DNA of 64,000 bases from an uncultured Flavobacteriaceae bacterium (GCA_947487895.1 CANKYF010000017.1:1-64000); one strand, 5' to 3'. Shown: positions 1 to 7,643, numbered from the stretch's first letter. Translations and numbers: made by a program. Notes: a model not told the origin generated them from the sequence alone.

Positions 1-75
1 ATCTACAAGGTTAGAAACTAATTTAGTGTAAACACCTAATCTTTAACTTGTGTAAACTATGTATCTTAACGAACA
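1..75 (+). mobile_element. Right end of a truncated IS481-type element (copy 1)
   Basis: Bases 2-31 translate as S-T-R-L-E-T-N-L-V-stop, matching the last residues of the complete transposase at 1082-2263 (S-T-R-L-E-I-N-L-V-stop). The next 44 bases repeat the other copy's right end, including two spaced copies of the GTAAAC motif and the closing cgaaca at 70-75. The rest of this copy lies outside the window. The two ends differ at several positions, so the copies are related but not recent duplicates. Confidence 0.85.
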
Positions 76-91
76 TTAAAACAGAATTCAT

Positions 92-421
92 TTGAATGTA
101 ATTAGATTAACAATTTTGATTTTCTCATTTTTATTTCTCTTTGGTTGCGGAAATAAAATCAAGAATGAAAAGTTTGATTCAGAAAAGTGGAAAACTGGAA
201 CTCAAATTGACAAAGGAAATATGTCGACTGATTTAGTTAAGAGTAATATTCTAATTGGAAAAAACAAACCTGAGATTATAGCTTTGTTAGGAGAACCCAA
301 AGATAGTAGTGATACAAATTTTCATTATTTAGTAGATTTTGGATATATGACACCATTCCATTTAGATGTCGTGTTTGATATAAAAAATTTAAAAGTTAAT
401 AAAGTTGATTTATCTGATTAA
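92..421 (+). CDS. Small lipoprotein with a BamE/SmpA-like fold pattern
   Basis: 109 residues. The start is a TTG; no in-frame ATG precedes the signal peptide. Residues 1-19 form a lipoprotein signal (short n-region, hydrophobic stretch, lipobox L-F-G-C with Cys19). The mature part has the pattern G-K-x-K-x-E-I-I-x-L-L-G-E-P followed by a Y-L-V-D-F-G-Y strand, which resembles the two-layer BamE/SmpA/OmlA-like domain of small envelope lipoproteins. The specific role is unknown. It lies 17 bp after the end of IS copy 1 and 3 bp before the next gene, so the two are probably co-transcribed. Its position between repeats and IS ends suggests an exchangeable gene rather than core. Confidence 0.7.
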   Translation: MNVIRLTILIFSFLFLFGCGNKIKNEKFDSEKWKTGTQIDKGNMSTDLVKSNILIGKNKPEIIALLGEPKDSSDTNFHYLVDFGYMTPFHLDVVFDIKNLKVNKVDLSD

Positions 422-424
422 AAA

Positions 425-808
425 ATGAGTGATTTAAAATTAATAGACGAATTAAACGCAGAGGAAGGTTCTTTTATTCTTGAATTACGGACAGAATTGA
501 GTTGGAATCATAATTCCTTTATTAATCTCTTAAATGAATTAAATAAAGAATATAAAAACTCAAGAAACGATAAAAAACTTGACAGAGAAATTGCTTGTGG
601 AATTTGGTATATTTCAAATTTTATAGAGGATTGGAGTCAACACGAAAATTTCCCTAAAATATTACCTGATAGCTATTATGAAAAGTCTTATCAATTAATA
701 AATGATTTGACCTATCAATACTTTATGGCTGAATCTATATATCAATCAGAAAGTGAAATTGAAAAGAAAATTGATGAAATAAAAACGATTTGCCAACACG
801 GTGTATAA
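425..808 (+). CDS. Hypothetical protein of a repeat-bounded cassette
   Basis: 127 residues, acidic, predicted mostly helical, with no signal peptide or membrane segment, so probably cytoplasmic. I do not recognise the family. It begins 3 bp after the upstream lipoprotein stop. Its last codons (C-Q-H-G-V-stop) are supplied by the left arm of the palindromic repeat at 792-985, so the repeat defines the C-terminus. A gene end supplied by the flanking repeat is what a cassette-type arrangement would give. Confidence 0.6.
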   Translation: MSDLKLIDELNAEEGSFILELRTELSWNHNSFINLLNELNKEYKNSRNDKKLDREIACGIWYISNFIEDWSQHENFPKILPDSYYEKSYQLINDLTYQYFMAESIYQSESEIEKKIDEIKTICQHGV

Positions 809-985
809 AACATAGCTAATAAATGCCTAACCGAAAGGTTTGTGTATATTTAGTAAGTCCGCCAAATTTTTAATTTGGCTTTTAAAAAAGAGAAAATTAA
901 AAACAAAATATAAAAATTCGGCTCTGTGTTAATCCGAAAAGTTAGTGTCTTTTTGCACGCTACGTTTCATACACAATCCGTTGGC
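792..985. repeat. Long imperfect palindromic repeat (cassette boundary 1)
   Basis: The left arm starts gccaacacggtgtataaaa. The reverse complement of the right arm reads gccaacggattgtgtatga, then continues aaacgtagcg against aaacatagct on the left. The arms are about 30 bp with small bulges, and the centre (about 820-955) is variable and A-rich. The outer ends resemble those of the repeats at 3051-3187 and 3846-3976, although the centre differs. It contains the stop codon of the upstream gene, and the IS begins about 10 bp beyond it. The rest of the gap 809-1081 is IS left end. Confidence 0.7.
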
Positions 986-994
986 AACAAGCAG

Positions 995-2306
995 GTACGT
1001 TAAAGGCACATAGTTTACAAAGTTAAAGGGACATAGTTTACACTTTTTCAAGTTATAATTTGAGACTAAAATCAAATTATTATGCCTTGGAAAAACACAA
1101 CAACTATGGAACAAAAAATTGAATTTATTTGTGAATGGCGTACTGGAAAATATTCCATCACAGAATTATGTAGAAGTTTTGATATCTCCAGACCAACGGC
1201 TTATAAGTTGATAAGCAGGTTCGAAAAAGAAGGTTTTGAGGGCTTAAAAAAGCACTCGAGAGCACCTACAAATCATCCTAACGCAACAAAGGAAAACATC
1301 GTTAAAAGTATTCTAAACCTCAAAGCTGAATACAAACTTTGGGGTGCTAAAAAAATTAGAGAATTATTGTTTAAAGAATTTACAAAACAGGAAGTCCCTT
1401 CGGTGGTTACTGTGCATAATATTCTAAAGAAAAATGGATTGGTATGTCCTCAAAAGCGAATGCGAAGAGTTAAACCAACAAACCCTATTTTTGACCCAAA
1501 AAAATGTAATGAAGTTTGGAGTGCAGACTATAAAGGAAAGTTCTTAATGGGCAATAAAATTTACTGTCATCCACTAACCATTGCAGACTCTAAAAGCCGA
1601 TTCTTGTTTACTGCTAAAGGGCATTATAAAGAAAACCTAAAGTCCGCAAAGGCTGATTTTAAAAGGGTTTTTAGGATATATGGCATCCCTAAACAACTCC
1701 ACACCGATAATGGAAGTCCCTTTGGTTCGGTACGGGCGATTCAAAGATTTACTCAGCTTTCTTATTGGTTTATTGAATTGGGAATCACACCTGTGTTTTC
1801 TGACCCTGGACAGCCACAACAGAACGGTAGACATGAACGTATGCATCGTGATTTAAAAGCTGCTTGTGCTAAACCTTCTGCTTATGATTTAAAAGCTCAA
1901 CAAAGACGTTTAAATCACTTTGTAAAACAGTATAATAACATAAGACCTCATGAAGCATTGGACATGAAAACACCAGCTAATATTCATGATTTTTCTAACA
2001 GACCGTTCCCAGAAAAAATAACAAATTTTGACTATGATTCTAAGTATAAAATTCTTAAAGTTACTAAGAGTGGAGCTGTAAGATGGAAGTCCTATTATTG
2101 GGTATATGTATCGGCCGCTTTAAAAGGAAAATATATCGCTATTGAAGATATTGATAATGGGATTTGGAAAGTCTTTTTTAGAAATGTATTTTTAGGTTTC
2201 TTTGATGAAAAACATCTTAGAAATAAACAACAATCAACAAGATTAGAAATTAATTTAGTGTAAACCTTAATCTTTAACTTGTGTAAACTATCTCCCTTTA
2301 CGAACA
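995..2306 (+). mobile_element. Complete IS481-family-like insertion sequence (copy 2)
   Basis: About 1.3 kb with one transposase gene. The ends at 995-1043 and 2258-2306 are imperfect inverted repeats of roughly 49 bp. Each carries two tandem copies of a tagtttac-type motif about 20 bp apart, probably transposase binding sites. The exact tips are uncertain: outer bases gtacgttaaag (left) face gttcgtaaagg (reverse complement of right). A weak 5-bp direct repeat, agcag/agctg, flanks these tips. The element sits between the palindromic repeat and the lipoprotein gene at 2324, in that gene's 5' leader. Confidence 0.8.
1082..2263 (+). CDS. IS481-family transposase (DDE integrase core)
   Basis: 393 residues. 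It catalyses cut/joining of the IS ends. An N-terminal helix-turn-helix (about residues 12-60, with S-I-T-E-L-C-R-S-F-D-I-S-R-P-T) is typical of the IS481/IS3 group. An rve-type integrase core follows, with candidate catalytic residues D149 (W-S-A-D-Y), D209 (H-T-D-N-G) and E252 (N-G-R-H-E-R), all present. A C-terminal beta-rich tail of about 80 residues ends at the right inverted repeat. Length is normal and there are no stops or frameshifts, so the gene could be active. The start is an ATG 38 bp inside the left inverted repeat. Confidence 0.92.
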   Translation: MPWKNTTTMEQKIEFICEWRTGKYSITELCRSFDISRPTAYKLISRFEKEGFEGLKKHSRAPTNHPNATKENIVKSILNLKAEYKLWGAKKIRELLFKEFTKQEVPSVVTVHNILKKNGLVCPQKRMRRVKPTNPIFDPKKCNEVWSADYKGKFLMGNKIYCHPLTIADSKSRFLFTAKGHYKENLKSAKADFKRVFRIYGIPKQLHTDNGSPFGSVRAIQRFTQLSYWFIELGITPVFSDPGQPQQNGRHERMHRDLKAACAKPSAYDLKAQQRRLNHFVKQYNNIRPHEALDMKTPANIHDFSNRPFPEKITNFDYDSKYKILKVTKSGAVRWKSYYWVYVSAALKGKYIAIEDIDNGIWKVFFRNVFLGFFDEKHLRNKQQSTRLEINLV

Positions 2307-2323
2307 GCTGAAAAGCATAATTT

Positions 2324-3046
2324 ATGAAAGAAACATTTTTAATAATATTAGCTCTTTTTTTGGTTGGATGTAATCAAGAAAAGGCACTTGATGGGAAACT
2401 CATCTTAGAGAATGCAATAGTAAAACATGATTCGTTGGGCAATTGGAACAAAATTAAATTGGAGTTACATATACAAGAACCAAGAATCTCTAATCCTTAT
2501 CGATATTCTATACTGACTTTGAATAATTCTAATAATTCTTTCAAATTAAAAAGAAACAGAGACCAGTACATTTCTGAACATATAATTGATAGTAATGGAA
2601 TTAGTTTTACTCTATTGAATGGGAAAACAGAAGTTGATTCAATATTGATTAAGAAATATAGATTAAACCCCTCACGAAATATAGGATATAAGAATTTCTA
2701 CCAATTGCTTTACGGCTTACCAATGTCTCTAAATAATCATCTTAAAGAAATTATTAAAATATCTGAAAACGTTTTTAACGAGGAAGAATGTTATAAAATA
2801 GAAATGGAACTCAAAGAACCTATGATATCAAAATATTGGAATTTATTTGTGTCAAAATCTGATATGGAGGTTAAAGGAATTGAGATTATTCTTCCAGACA
2901 AACCAGATGGTGGTGAAAGAATTTACTTCGATAGGCTAATGACTGTTGATGGTGGAATTAAAATACCTCGAATAAGGCATTGGCATGAATTTAAAGATGA
3001 TACATATTCTGGAACAGATTTAATTATTAAAGAACTAAAAGAATAA
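2324..3046 (+). CDS. DUF6503-type outer lipoprotein
   Basis: 240 residues. A signal peptide with lipobox L-V-G-C (Cys16) predicts a lipid-anchored envelope protein. The motif Y-K-N-F-Y-x-x-L-Y-G-L-P-M at about 126-138, an early N-W-N-K segment, and a C-terminal G-G-I-K-I-P-R-I-R-x-W match my recollection of the flavobacterial DUF6503 family, a possible LolA-like beta fold whose function is unknown. It is preceded directly by the IS and followed by a palindromic repeat, so it looks like one cassette whose leader the IS entered. The lipoprotein at 4835 may be a distant relative. Confidence 0.75.
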   Translation: MKETFLIILALFLVGCNQEKALDGKLILENAIVKHDSLGNWNKIKLELHIQEPRISNPYRYSILTLNNSNNSFKLKRNRDQYISEHIIDSNGISFTLLNGKTEVDSILIKKYRLNPSRNIGYKNFYQLLYGLPMSLNNHLKEIIKISENVFNEEECYKIEMELKEPMISKYWNLFVSKSDMEVKGIEIILPDKPDGGERIYFDRLMTVDGGIKIPRIRHWHEFKDDTYSGTDLIIKELKE

Positions 3047-3050
3047 GCCA

Positions 3051-3187
3051 GTTACCAACACCATATATAATTCATTGCTGGCTTATTCCCTACTTGCGAA
3101 AGTTCCTGCGGACTTTCTTTGTCGGTCATTTTTACTAAATCAGTTTCTTGAAACACGCAATAAAGCATATATAAACACCTTGTAGCC
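3051..3187. repeat. Long imperfect palindromic repeat (cassette boundary 2)
   Basis: The left arm ccaacaccatatataattc and the reverse complement of the right arm (ggctacaaggtgtttatata, then tgctttattgc) pair imperfectly over about 30 bp. An inner hairpin gaaagt-tcctgcgg-actttc lies at about 3099-3118. It aligns directly along its length with 3846-3976: tattgct near the left, a tgcgga or cgcgga core, and agcatata near the right. It starts 5 bp after the upstream stop and ends 9 bp before the next start codon, filling the whole gap between genes. Confidence 0.72.
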
Positions 3188-3196
3188 AATTAGAAA

Positions 3197-3828
3197 ATGA
3201 ACCGAATAACAATCATATTTTTTATTCTATTTTTAAATTTTTCTTGTTCTGAAAAAGATGAAAATATTGGATTATTAAAAGAAAACAGTCTTTTAAAAAT
3301 AAAAATATCGGACTTGGAAAAAAACAATGCTGAACTGAGTAAACAGAACTCTATTCTTAAATCATTAAAGTCCAAAAAAAGAACAATAAAATTTCTGAAT
3401 TGAGAGATTCTAAAATAATAAAAATACTTGACGAACGATTTTCAAAAGACACGTTAGATTTACTGAAATATGGAAACGAATATATCTTCGAGAGAAATAT
3501 TGAGTTAACTAAATTAGATAACAGACTATTTGCTGAAGCTTTTGGAAATATTAGAGAGCAACTGAATTCTTTCGGCTATTCTGTTTTTAGCATTTGTGAC
3601 GGAGAATCTTTACCACTTGAAATGTGTAATTGTACAGATTCTATATATATTGTTATTGAACCAGAAGAACTTGGAAAAGATTACGAATTATATCGAGTTG
3701 GTTATTTCTTCAATGTTGATTTAGTTTCATTGAAACGCATTGAAAAAGAAAATCTTGAATACAATTTTGAATTAACTTTTGAACATGGAAAATACCCAAG
3801 AAAGAAAAAATTAGCTTGGAAAAAATGA
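3197..3828 (+). pseudogene. Frameshifted coiled-coil lipoprotein gene
   Basis: Two overlapping frames read as one gene. The first (3197-3403, ATG) encodes a lipoprotein signal ending L-N-F-S-C, then a coiled coil of K/E/L/N repeats. The second (to 3828) continues that coiled coil from the tract onward as K-I-S-E-L-R-D-S-K-I-I-K, then has a 130-residue soluble domain. They are joined at an A7 run (3374-3380). One more A would give an uninterrupted protein of about 210 residues. Either the gene is broken, the run is slippage-prone (on/off or transcriptional slippage), or the base is a sequencing error. If not rejoined, the downstream part has only a TTG at 3400 as start. I do not recognise the domain. 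Confidence 0.65.
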
Positions 3829-3845
3829 AATTGGAAAAATAACTA

Positions 3846-3976
3846 TTGGCAACACTGTTTATAATTTATTGCTAGTTCTAGCCTACTTATGAAAACCCTC
3901 GCGGATTTTATATTCGTTATTTATTTTCTAAATTACATGCTAAACCATTTAACATAGCATATACTAACACGTCAAA
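3846..3976. repeat. Long imperfect palindromic repeat (cassette boundary 3)
   Basis: It begins ggcaacactgtttataattt and ends gcatatactaacacgtcaaac. The ends are imperfect inverted repeats and the whole unit aligns directly with 3051-3187. It lies 17 bp after the end of the frameshifted gene and is the last such repeat before core-type genes begin on the minus strand at 4801, so it marks the right border of the cassette region. Nothing else is visible in 3829-4000. Confidence 0.68.
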
Positions 3977-4000
3977 CAAATAACCAAAACTAATTCCTCT

Positions 4001-4801
4001 TTAAATCTTTCTCGCCTTCAACTCAAAAATAAGCGGATATAATTTGTATTTAGTTTCAAACATACTGTCTTTAGTTTTAATCAAATTGGGCAGTACATTA
4101 TAAGGGCTTTGGTGGTGTTCTTTTAGATAATCAACATGCAAACCAGCTTCAGTTAAAGCAGACACAACTTCTCCCAGTCCATGATTCCATGCATATTCTT
4201 TACTTATCATATCTGAATTTTCATCTGCATAAGTGCCTTCGTACTCTTCATAAATCACCTCATCTTGCATGTAACCATATTTCATAATGGGCTTACCCTC
4301 CAAATAATCAAACATCCATACTATAGGGTGAAATTCTACCATATAAAACGTACCACCTTTGTTCAATTTTTCGGCTATCATTTGTCCCCAAGGTTTTAAA
4401 TCTGGTAACCACCCAATCACCCCATAACTTGTAAAAACAATATCAAAAGTATCTCTTATAAATTCTGAAGTATCTAATACATTACAACACACAAATTTAG
4501 CATCTAGTTGCAATTCATTATTTAAAGATTGTGCTAATTTAATACCTTCATCACTTAAATCAACCCCAGTACATTTAGCTCCCATCCTACTCCAACTCAG
4601 AGTATCTTGTCCAAAATGACATTGTAAATGCAATAAAGACTTTCCGTTTACATCTCCTAATGCATTCAACTCATATGGCATTAAAGAAGATTTACCACTT
4701 TTAAAAGCTTCTAAATTATACATCTCACTTTTGGCATGCACTTTTACCTTTTCATTCCAGGTCGTTTTATTTGTTTTAAAATAGGTGTCATGTTTACTCA
4801 T
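4001..4801 (-). CDS. Class I SAM-dependent methyltransferase
   Basis: 266 residues, soluble and cytoplasmic. The Rossmann motif I is modified: L-L-H-L-Q-C-H-F-G-Q-D-T (about residues 57-68) stands in place of the usual D-x-G-x-G-x-G. It is followed by the acidic T-G-V-D-L-S-D (motif Post I) and F-D-I-V-F-T-S-Y-G-V-I-G-W-L (motif IV). The H-L-Q-C-H-F-G-x-D-T signature defines a well-known uncharacterised subgroup of Methyltransf_11/25-like enzymes. Substrate is unknown. It is divergent from the lipoprotein at 4835 with a 33-bp gap, so their promoters must overlap the gene starts. Confidence 0.85.
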   Translation of the reverse strand: MSKHDTYFKTNKTTWNEKVKVHAKSEMYNLEAFKSGKSSLMPYELNALGDVNGKSLLHLQCHFGQDTLSWSRMGAKCTGVDLSDEGIKLAQSLNNELQLDAKFVCCNVLDTSEFIRDTFDIVFTSYGVIGWLPDLKPWGQMIAEKLNKGGTFYMVEFHPIVWMFDYLEGKPIMKYGYMQDEVIYEEYEGTYADENSDMISKEYAWNHGLGEVVSALTEAGLHVDYLKEHHQSPYNVLPNLIKTKDSMFETKYKLYPLIFELKARKI

Positions 4802-4834
4802 AACTAAATGATATCTTTACATAAATTCTAAAGT

Positions 4835-5482
4835 ATGAAAAAATCACTATTAATTTTAGGTATTATAGCGCTTTGTTTTTCTTGTAAACAAAAAGAAGAA
4901 AAAATAATTAAAGCGCCTGAATTAAGTATAGCCCAAAAAATTGCCAATGCCCATGGTTTTGAAAGATGGAACAAAGTGTCTGAAGTTCAATTTAAATTTG
5001 CAGGAAATCGTCTTTGGAACTGGAACCCAAAAACCGACGCTGTAAAACTAACCACAAATACAGATACTATTAGCTACAATAGAACATCTATGGATAGTAT
5101 TGCCACAAAAGCTGACCGTGCATTTATAAATGATAAATTTTGGTTACTTATCCCATTTCAATTAGTTTGGGATACTTCAGCATCAATTTCTGAACCTATT
5201 GAAGCAACTGCTCCAATAGCAAAAACTCAAATGAATAAAATAACCATAACCTATGCTAAAGAAGGTGGTTACACGCCTGGTGATGCTTATGATATTTATT
5301 TTGATAAAGATTTCATTATTAAAGAATGGGTATTTAGAAAAGGAAATGCAGAAGCTCCATCTTTAATAAATACATTTGAAAACTATCAAGATTTTAATGG
5401 TTTAAAAATAGCTTTAGACCATACAAAAGATGATGGAACTCCAATTGTAAAATTATCTGATGTGGTGATAACACTTGAATAG
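4835..5482 (+). CDS. Uncharacterised lipoprotein
   Basis: 215 residues. The signal peptide has lipobox C-F-S-C (Cys17), so a lipid-anchored envelope protein is predicted. The mature region begins with a helix ending H-G-F-E-R-W-N-K-V, followed by alternating beta strands (L-W-N-W-N-P-K-T-D; T-P-G-D-A-Y-D-I-Y-F-D) as in LolA-like or DUF6503-like lipoproteins. I recognise the type as common in Flavobacteriaceae but know no function. It is a single-gene unit ending at a bidirectional terminator. Confidence 0.75.
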   Translation: MKKSLLILGIIALCFSCKQKEEKIIKAPELSIAQKIANAHGFERWNKVSEVQFKFAGNRLWNWNPKTDAVKLTTNTDTISYNRTSMDSIATKADRAFINDKFWLLIPFQLVWDTSASISEPIEATAPIAKTQMNKITITYAKEGGYTPGDAYDIYFDKDFIIKEWVFRKGNAEAPSLINTFENYQDFNGLKIALDHTKDDGTPIVKLSDVVITLE

Positions 5483-5615
5483 TTTTGGCATGCATTTTGA
5501 ATATTACTTTTTGAAGCTATTTTTTTAGTTGTAGTTGTAATGAAAACATCTAACCTCCGACTAAAATCGTATATTAAATAAAAGATAATCTTCCGCATAT
5601 GCGCCTATATATATG

Positions 5616-5648
5616 AAAAGGGCTTTAACCAATGGTTAAAGCCCTTTT
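5616..5648. terminator. Bidirectional rho-independent terminator
   Basis: The stem aaaagggctttaacc pairs with ggttaaagccctttt around a 3-base loop. A and T runs on both sides serve the plus-strand lipoprotein gene and the minus-strand iron-sulfur gene, which converge here. Confidence 0.85.
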
Positions 5649-5714
5649 CCTTTTTAGTGAAACTCTATTTTGAAGAATTACGAAGTAATGAATTCAAAAT
5701 AGTTAGTTGAACTA

Positions 5715-5734
5715 ACCCCGATGCATATCGGGGT
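5715..5734. repeat. Short palindrome of the ccccgat-atcgggg type
   Basis: A near-perfect 20-bp dyad (accccgatgcatatcggggt) lies just downstream of the 5748 gene's stop. Palindromes of this kind are dispersed in many Bacteroidota genomes. It could also act as a weak extra terminator stem. Confidence 0.5.
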
Positions 5735-5747
5735 CTCATTTCAAACA

Positions 5748-6167
5748 TTACCCTTCAAAACCTTCTTTAATATGAGCACCATCACAATAAGGTTTATTGC
5801 TTGAAGCACCACATCTACAAAAAGCTGTTGTTTTATTTTTAATTTCTGAAGCACCATCTTTATGTGTAACTTTTAAAGTACCATATACTAATAATGGACC
5901 GTTTTTTAAAACTTCAATTTTAGTTTCTAGGGTGTCAGCTGTTTTATCTCCTTCAGCATTCATATAATAACTTAAAGCACCAGAAGGGCATTCTTTTATT
6001 TTATTAACAATAGCATCTGTTGAAGCAGCATCTATTTTAACCCAAGGACGTTCTTTTGGTTTAAATACTTCGGGCAATCCTTTTGCACAAATGGCAGAAT
6101 GAATGCATTTTTCAGGTTCCCAAACCACCGTTACGTCTCCGTTAGTATATTCCTTTATCTTTCCCAT
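5748..6167 (-). CDS. Two-domain iron-sulfur protein (Fer4_19 plus CDGSH)
   Basis: 139 residues from the ATG at 6167; a longer in-frame start at 6209 adds 14 residues that do not resemble the family. The N-terminal half (about 1-65) has W-E-P-E-K-C-I-H-S-A-I-C-A-K-G-L-P and later K-E-C-P-S-G-A-L, the cysteine pattern of the divergent single-cluster ferredoxin-like domain. The C-terminal half has C-R-C-G-A-S-S-N-K-P-Y-C-D-G-A-H, the Cys3-His ligands of a CDGSH 2Fe-2S domain. The expected role is electron transfer or iron/redox sensing in the cytoplasm. The partner is unknown. Confidence 0.9.
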   Translation of the reverse strand: MGKIKEYTNGDVTVVWEPEKCIHSAICAKGLPEVFKPKERPWVKIDAASTDAIVNKIKECPSGALSYYMNAEGDKTADTLETKIEVLKNGPLLVYGTLKVTHKDGASEIKNKTTAFCRCGASSNKPYCDGAHIKEGFEG

Positions 6168-6272
6168 ACTTAACTTGTTTTCCTTAAAGATACAAAATTT
6201 AGGTTTCAAAATAATCTCAAATATTAGTGATGAATTCTCTATTTTTGTTAGAAACCGAAAAACAAATTTACA

Positions 6273-7541
6273 TTGTCAACATACCAATTAGGTTTAGAGT
6301 TTGCCTTAGAATTAGATGAAAATGACGCTTTAGCTGCTTACAGAAAGCAATTTCATATTCCAAAAGATAAAAATGGGAATCATCTAATTTACATGACGGG
6401 TAACTCTTTAGGTTTACAACCAAAAAACACACAATCATACTTAAATCAAGAATTAACAGATTGGGCTAATTTAGGTGTTGAAGGTCATTTTGAAGCTAAA
6501 AACCCTTGGTTACCTTACCATGAATTTCTAACCGAAAGTATGGCACAAGTAGTAGGCGCTAAACCTATTGAAGTGGTAGTCATGAATACACTCACTACCA
6601 ACCTTCATTTAATGATGGTATCTTTCTATAAACCAACTCAAAAGCGTTATAAAATTTTAATAGAAAGTGATGCCTTTCCTTCAGATAAATATGCTGTGGA
6701 ATCACAATTACGCCATCACGGATTTGACCATAAAGAAGGGCTTGTTTTGTGGCAACCCAGAGAAGGAGAAGAATTATTACGTTATGATGATTTAGAAACC
6801 ATTCTTGAAGAACAAGGCGATGAAATAGCCTTGATTATGATTGGTGGTGTTAATTATTATACAGGGCAATATTTTGATTTTAAACGCATTACAGAACTAG
6901 GTCATAAAAATGGCTGTAAAGTAGGTTTTGATTGTGCTCATGGCGCCGGAAACGTGCAATTAAATCTCCATGATTCTGGGGCTGATTTTGCTGTTTGGTG
7001 TACCTACAAATATTTAAATTCTGGCCCAGGAAGTTTAGCAGGATGCTTTGTACATGAAAGGCATGCTCATAACAAAAATTTAAACAGATTTACTGGTTGG
7101 TGGAGCCATAATAAACAAACACGTTTTACCATGCGTGACGAGTTTGACCAATTACCAGGAGCTGAAGGTTGGCAATTAAGCAATCCTCCTATTCTATCTA
7201 TGGCAGCAATTAAAGCGTCTTTAGATATGTTTCATGAAGTAGGAATAGAAAAACTGGTTGAAAAATCAAAAAAGCTAACAGGTTATTTTGAATTTTTATT
7301 GAAAACATTAGGTGAAGATGTTATTAGAATCATCACACCAGAAAACCCTAAAGAACGTGGTTGCCAATTATCCATTCAAGTTAAAAATGCTGATAAATCA
7401 TTACATCATAAATTAACTGAAACAGGAGTTATTACAGATTGGAGAGAACCAGATGTTATAAGGTGTGCTCCAGTGCCTCTTTATAACTCTTTTGAGGATG
7501 TTTATAGGTTGGTTGAAAAATTAAAACGTATTTTGAAATAA
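6273..7541 (+). CDS. kynU: Kynureninase
   Basis: 422 residues. A PLP enzyme that splits L-kynurenine or 3-hydroxykynurenine into (3-hydroxy)anthranilate and alanine. Family marks: Y-M-T-G-N-S-L-G-L-Q-P near residue 43, G-F-D-C-A-H-G-A-G-N (PLP-binding Asp), W-C-T-Y-K-Y-L-N-S-G-P-G with the Schiff-base lysine at about 248, and G-W-W-S-H. The start is a TTG at 6273; the only downstream in-frame ATG falls inside conserved sequence, and homologues as I recall them begin at about this point. First gene of the kynurenine cluster, divergent from the iron-sulfur gene. Confidence 0.95.
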   Translation: MSTYQLGLEFALELDENDALAAYRKQFHIPKDKNGNHLIYMTGNSLGLQPKNTQSYLNQELTDWANLGVEGHFEAKNPWLPYHEFLTESMAQVVGAKPIEVVVMNTLTTNLHLMMVSFYKPTQKRYKILIESDAFPSDKYAVESQLRHHGFDHKEGLVLWQPREGEELLRYDDLETILEEQGDEIALIMIGGVNYYTGQYFDFKRITELGHKNGCKVGFDCAHGAGNVQLNLHDSGADFAVWCTYKYLNSGPGSLAGCFVHERHAHNKNLNRFTGWWSHNKQTRFTMRDEFDQLPGAEGWQLSNPPILSMAAIKASLDMFHEVGIEKLVEKSKKLTGYFEFLLKTLGEDVIRIITPENPKERGCQLSIQVKNADKSLHHKLTETGVITDWREPDVIRCAPVPLYNSFEDVYRLVEKLKRILK

Positions 7542-7544
7542 TTG

Positions 7545-7640
7545 TCATTTCTGCGTGTCACACTGAGCTTGTCGAAGTGAAGGCAGGAATCTATTTTCAT
7601 TTTAAAAATTATGAGATCCTGAAACAAGTTCAGGATGGCA
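7545..7640 (+). repeat. Dispersed GTCA...TGAGCTTGTCGAAGTG-type repeat
   Basis: It contains tgtcacactgagcttgtcg followed by a second half, gatcctgaaacaagttcag-gat. These short imperfect palindromes are common between Bacteroidota genes. This copy fills the kynU-kmo gap and supplies a spurious ATG at 7635 just before the real kmo start. Related pieces occur at about 10512-10550, 31803-31840, 37078-37106 and in the 45.1-46.0 kb array. Confidence 0.7.
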
Positions 7641-7643
7641 CAT

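Noticed and set aside
792-985. Integron attC site
   Set aside because: The arms fold like a long attC, but I could not find the paired RYYYAAC/GTTRRRY core arrangement or any integron integrase in the window.
76-994. Composite transposon made of two IS copies
   Set aside because: The copies have diverged at several positions in the 75 bp that can be compared, and no matching outer target duplications can be seen.
929-1114. Minus-strand 61-residue reading frame across the IS left end
   Set aside because: It overlaps the inverted repeat and transposase start, has no signal or domain, and is explained by the repeat and IS sequence.
3400-3828. A separate gene starting at the TTG at 3400
   Set aside because: The frame stays open and coiled-coil-like upstream of 3400 as far as the A7 tract and continues the upstream protein; one base joins them, so a single frameshifted gene is the better reading.
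7635-7643. Use of the ATG at 7635 as the kmo start
   Set aside because: It lies in the dispersed gttcaggatg repeat; the ATG at 7644 starts directly before the FAD-binding strand.
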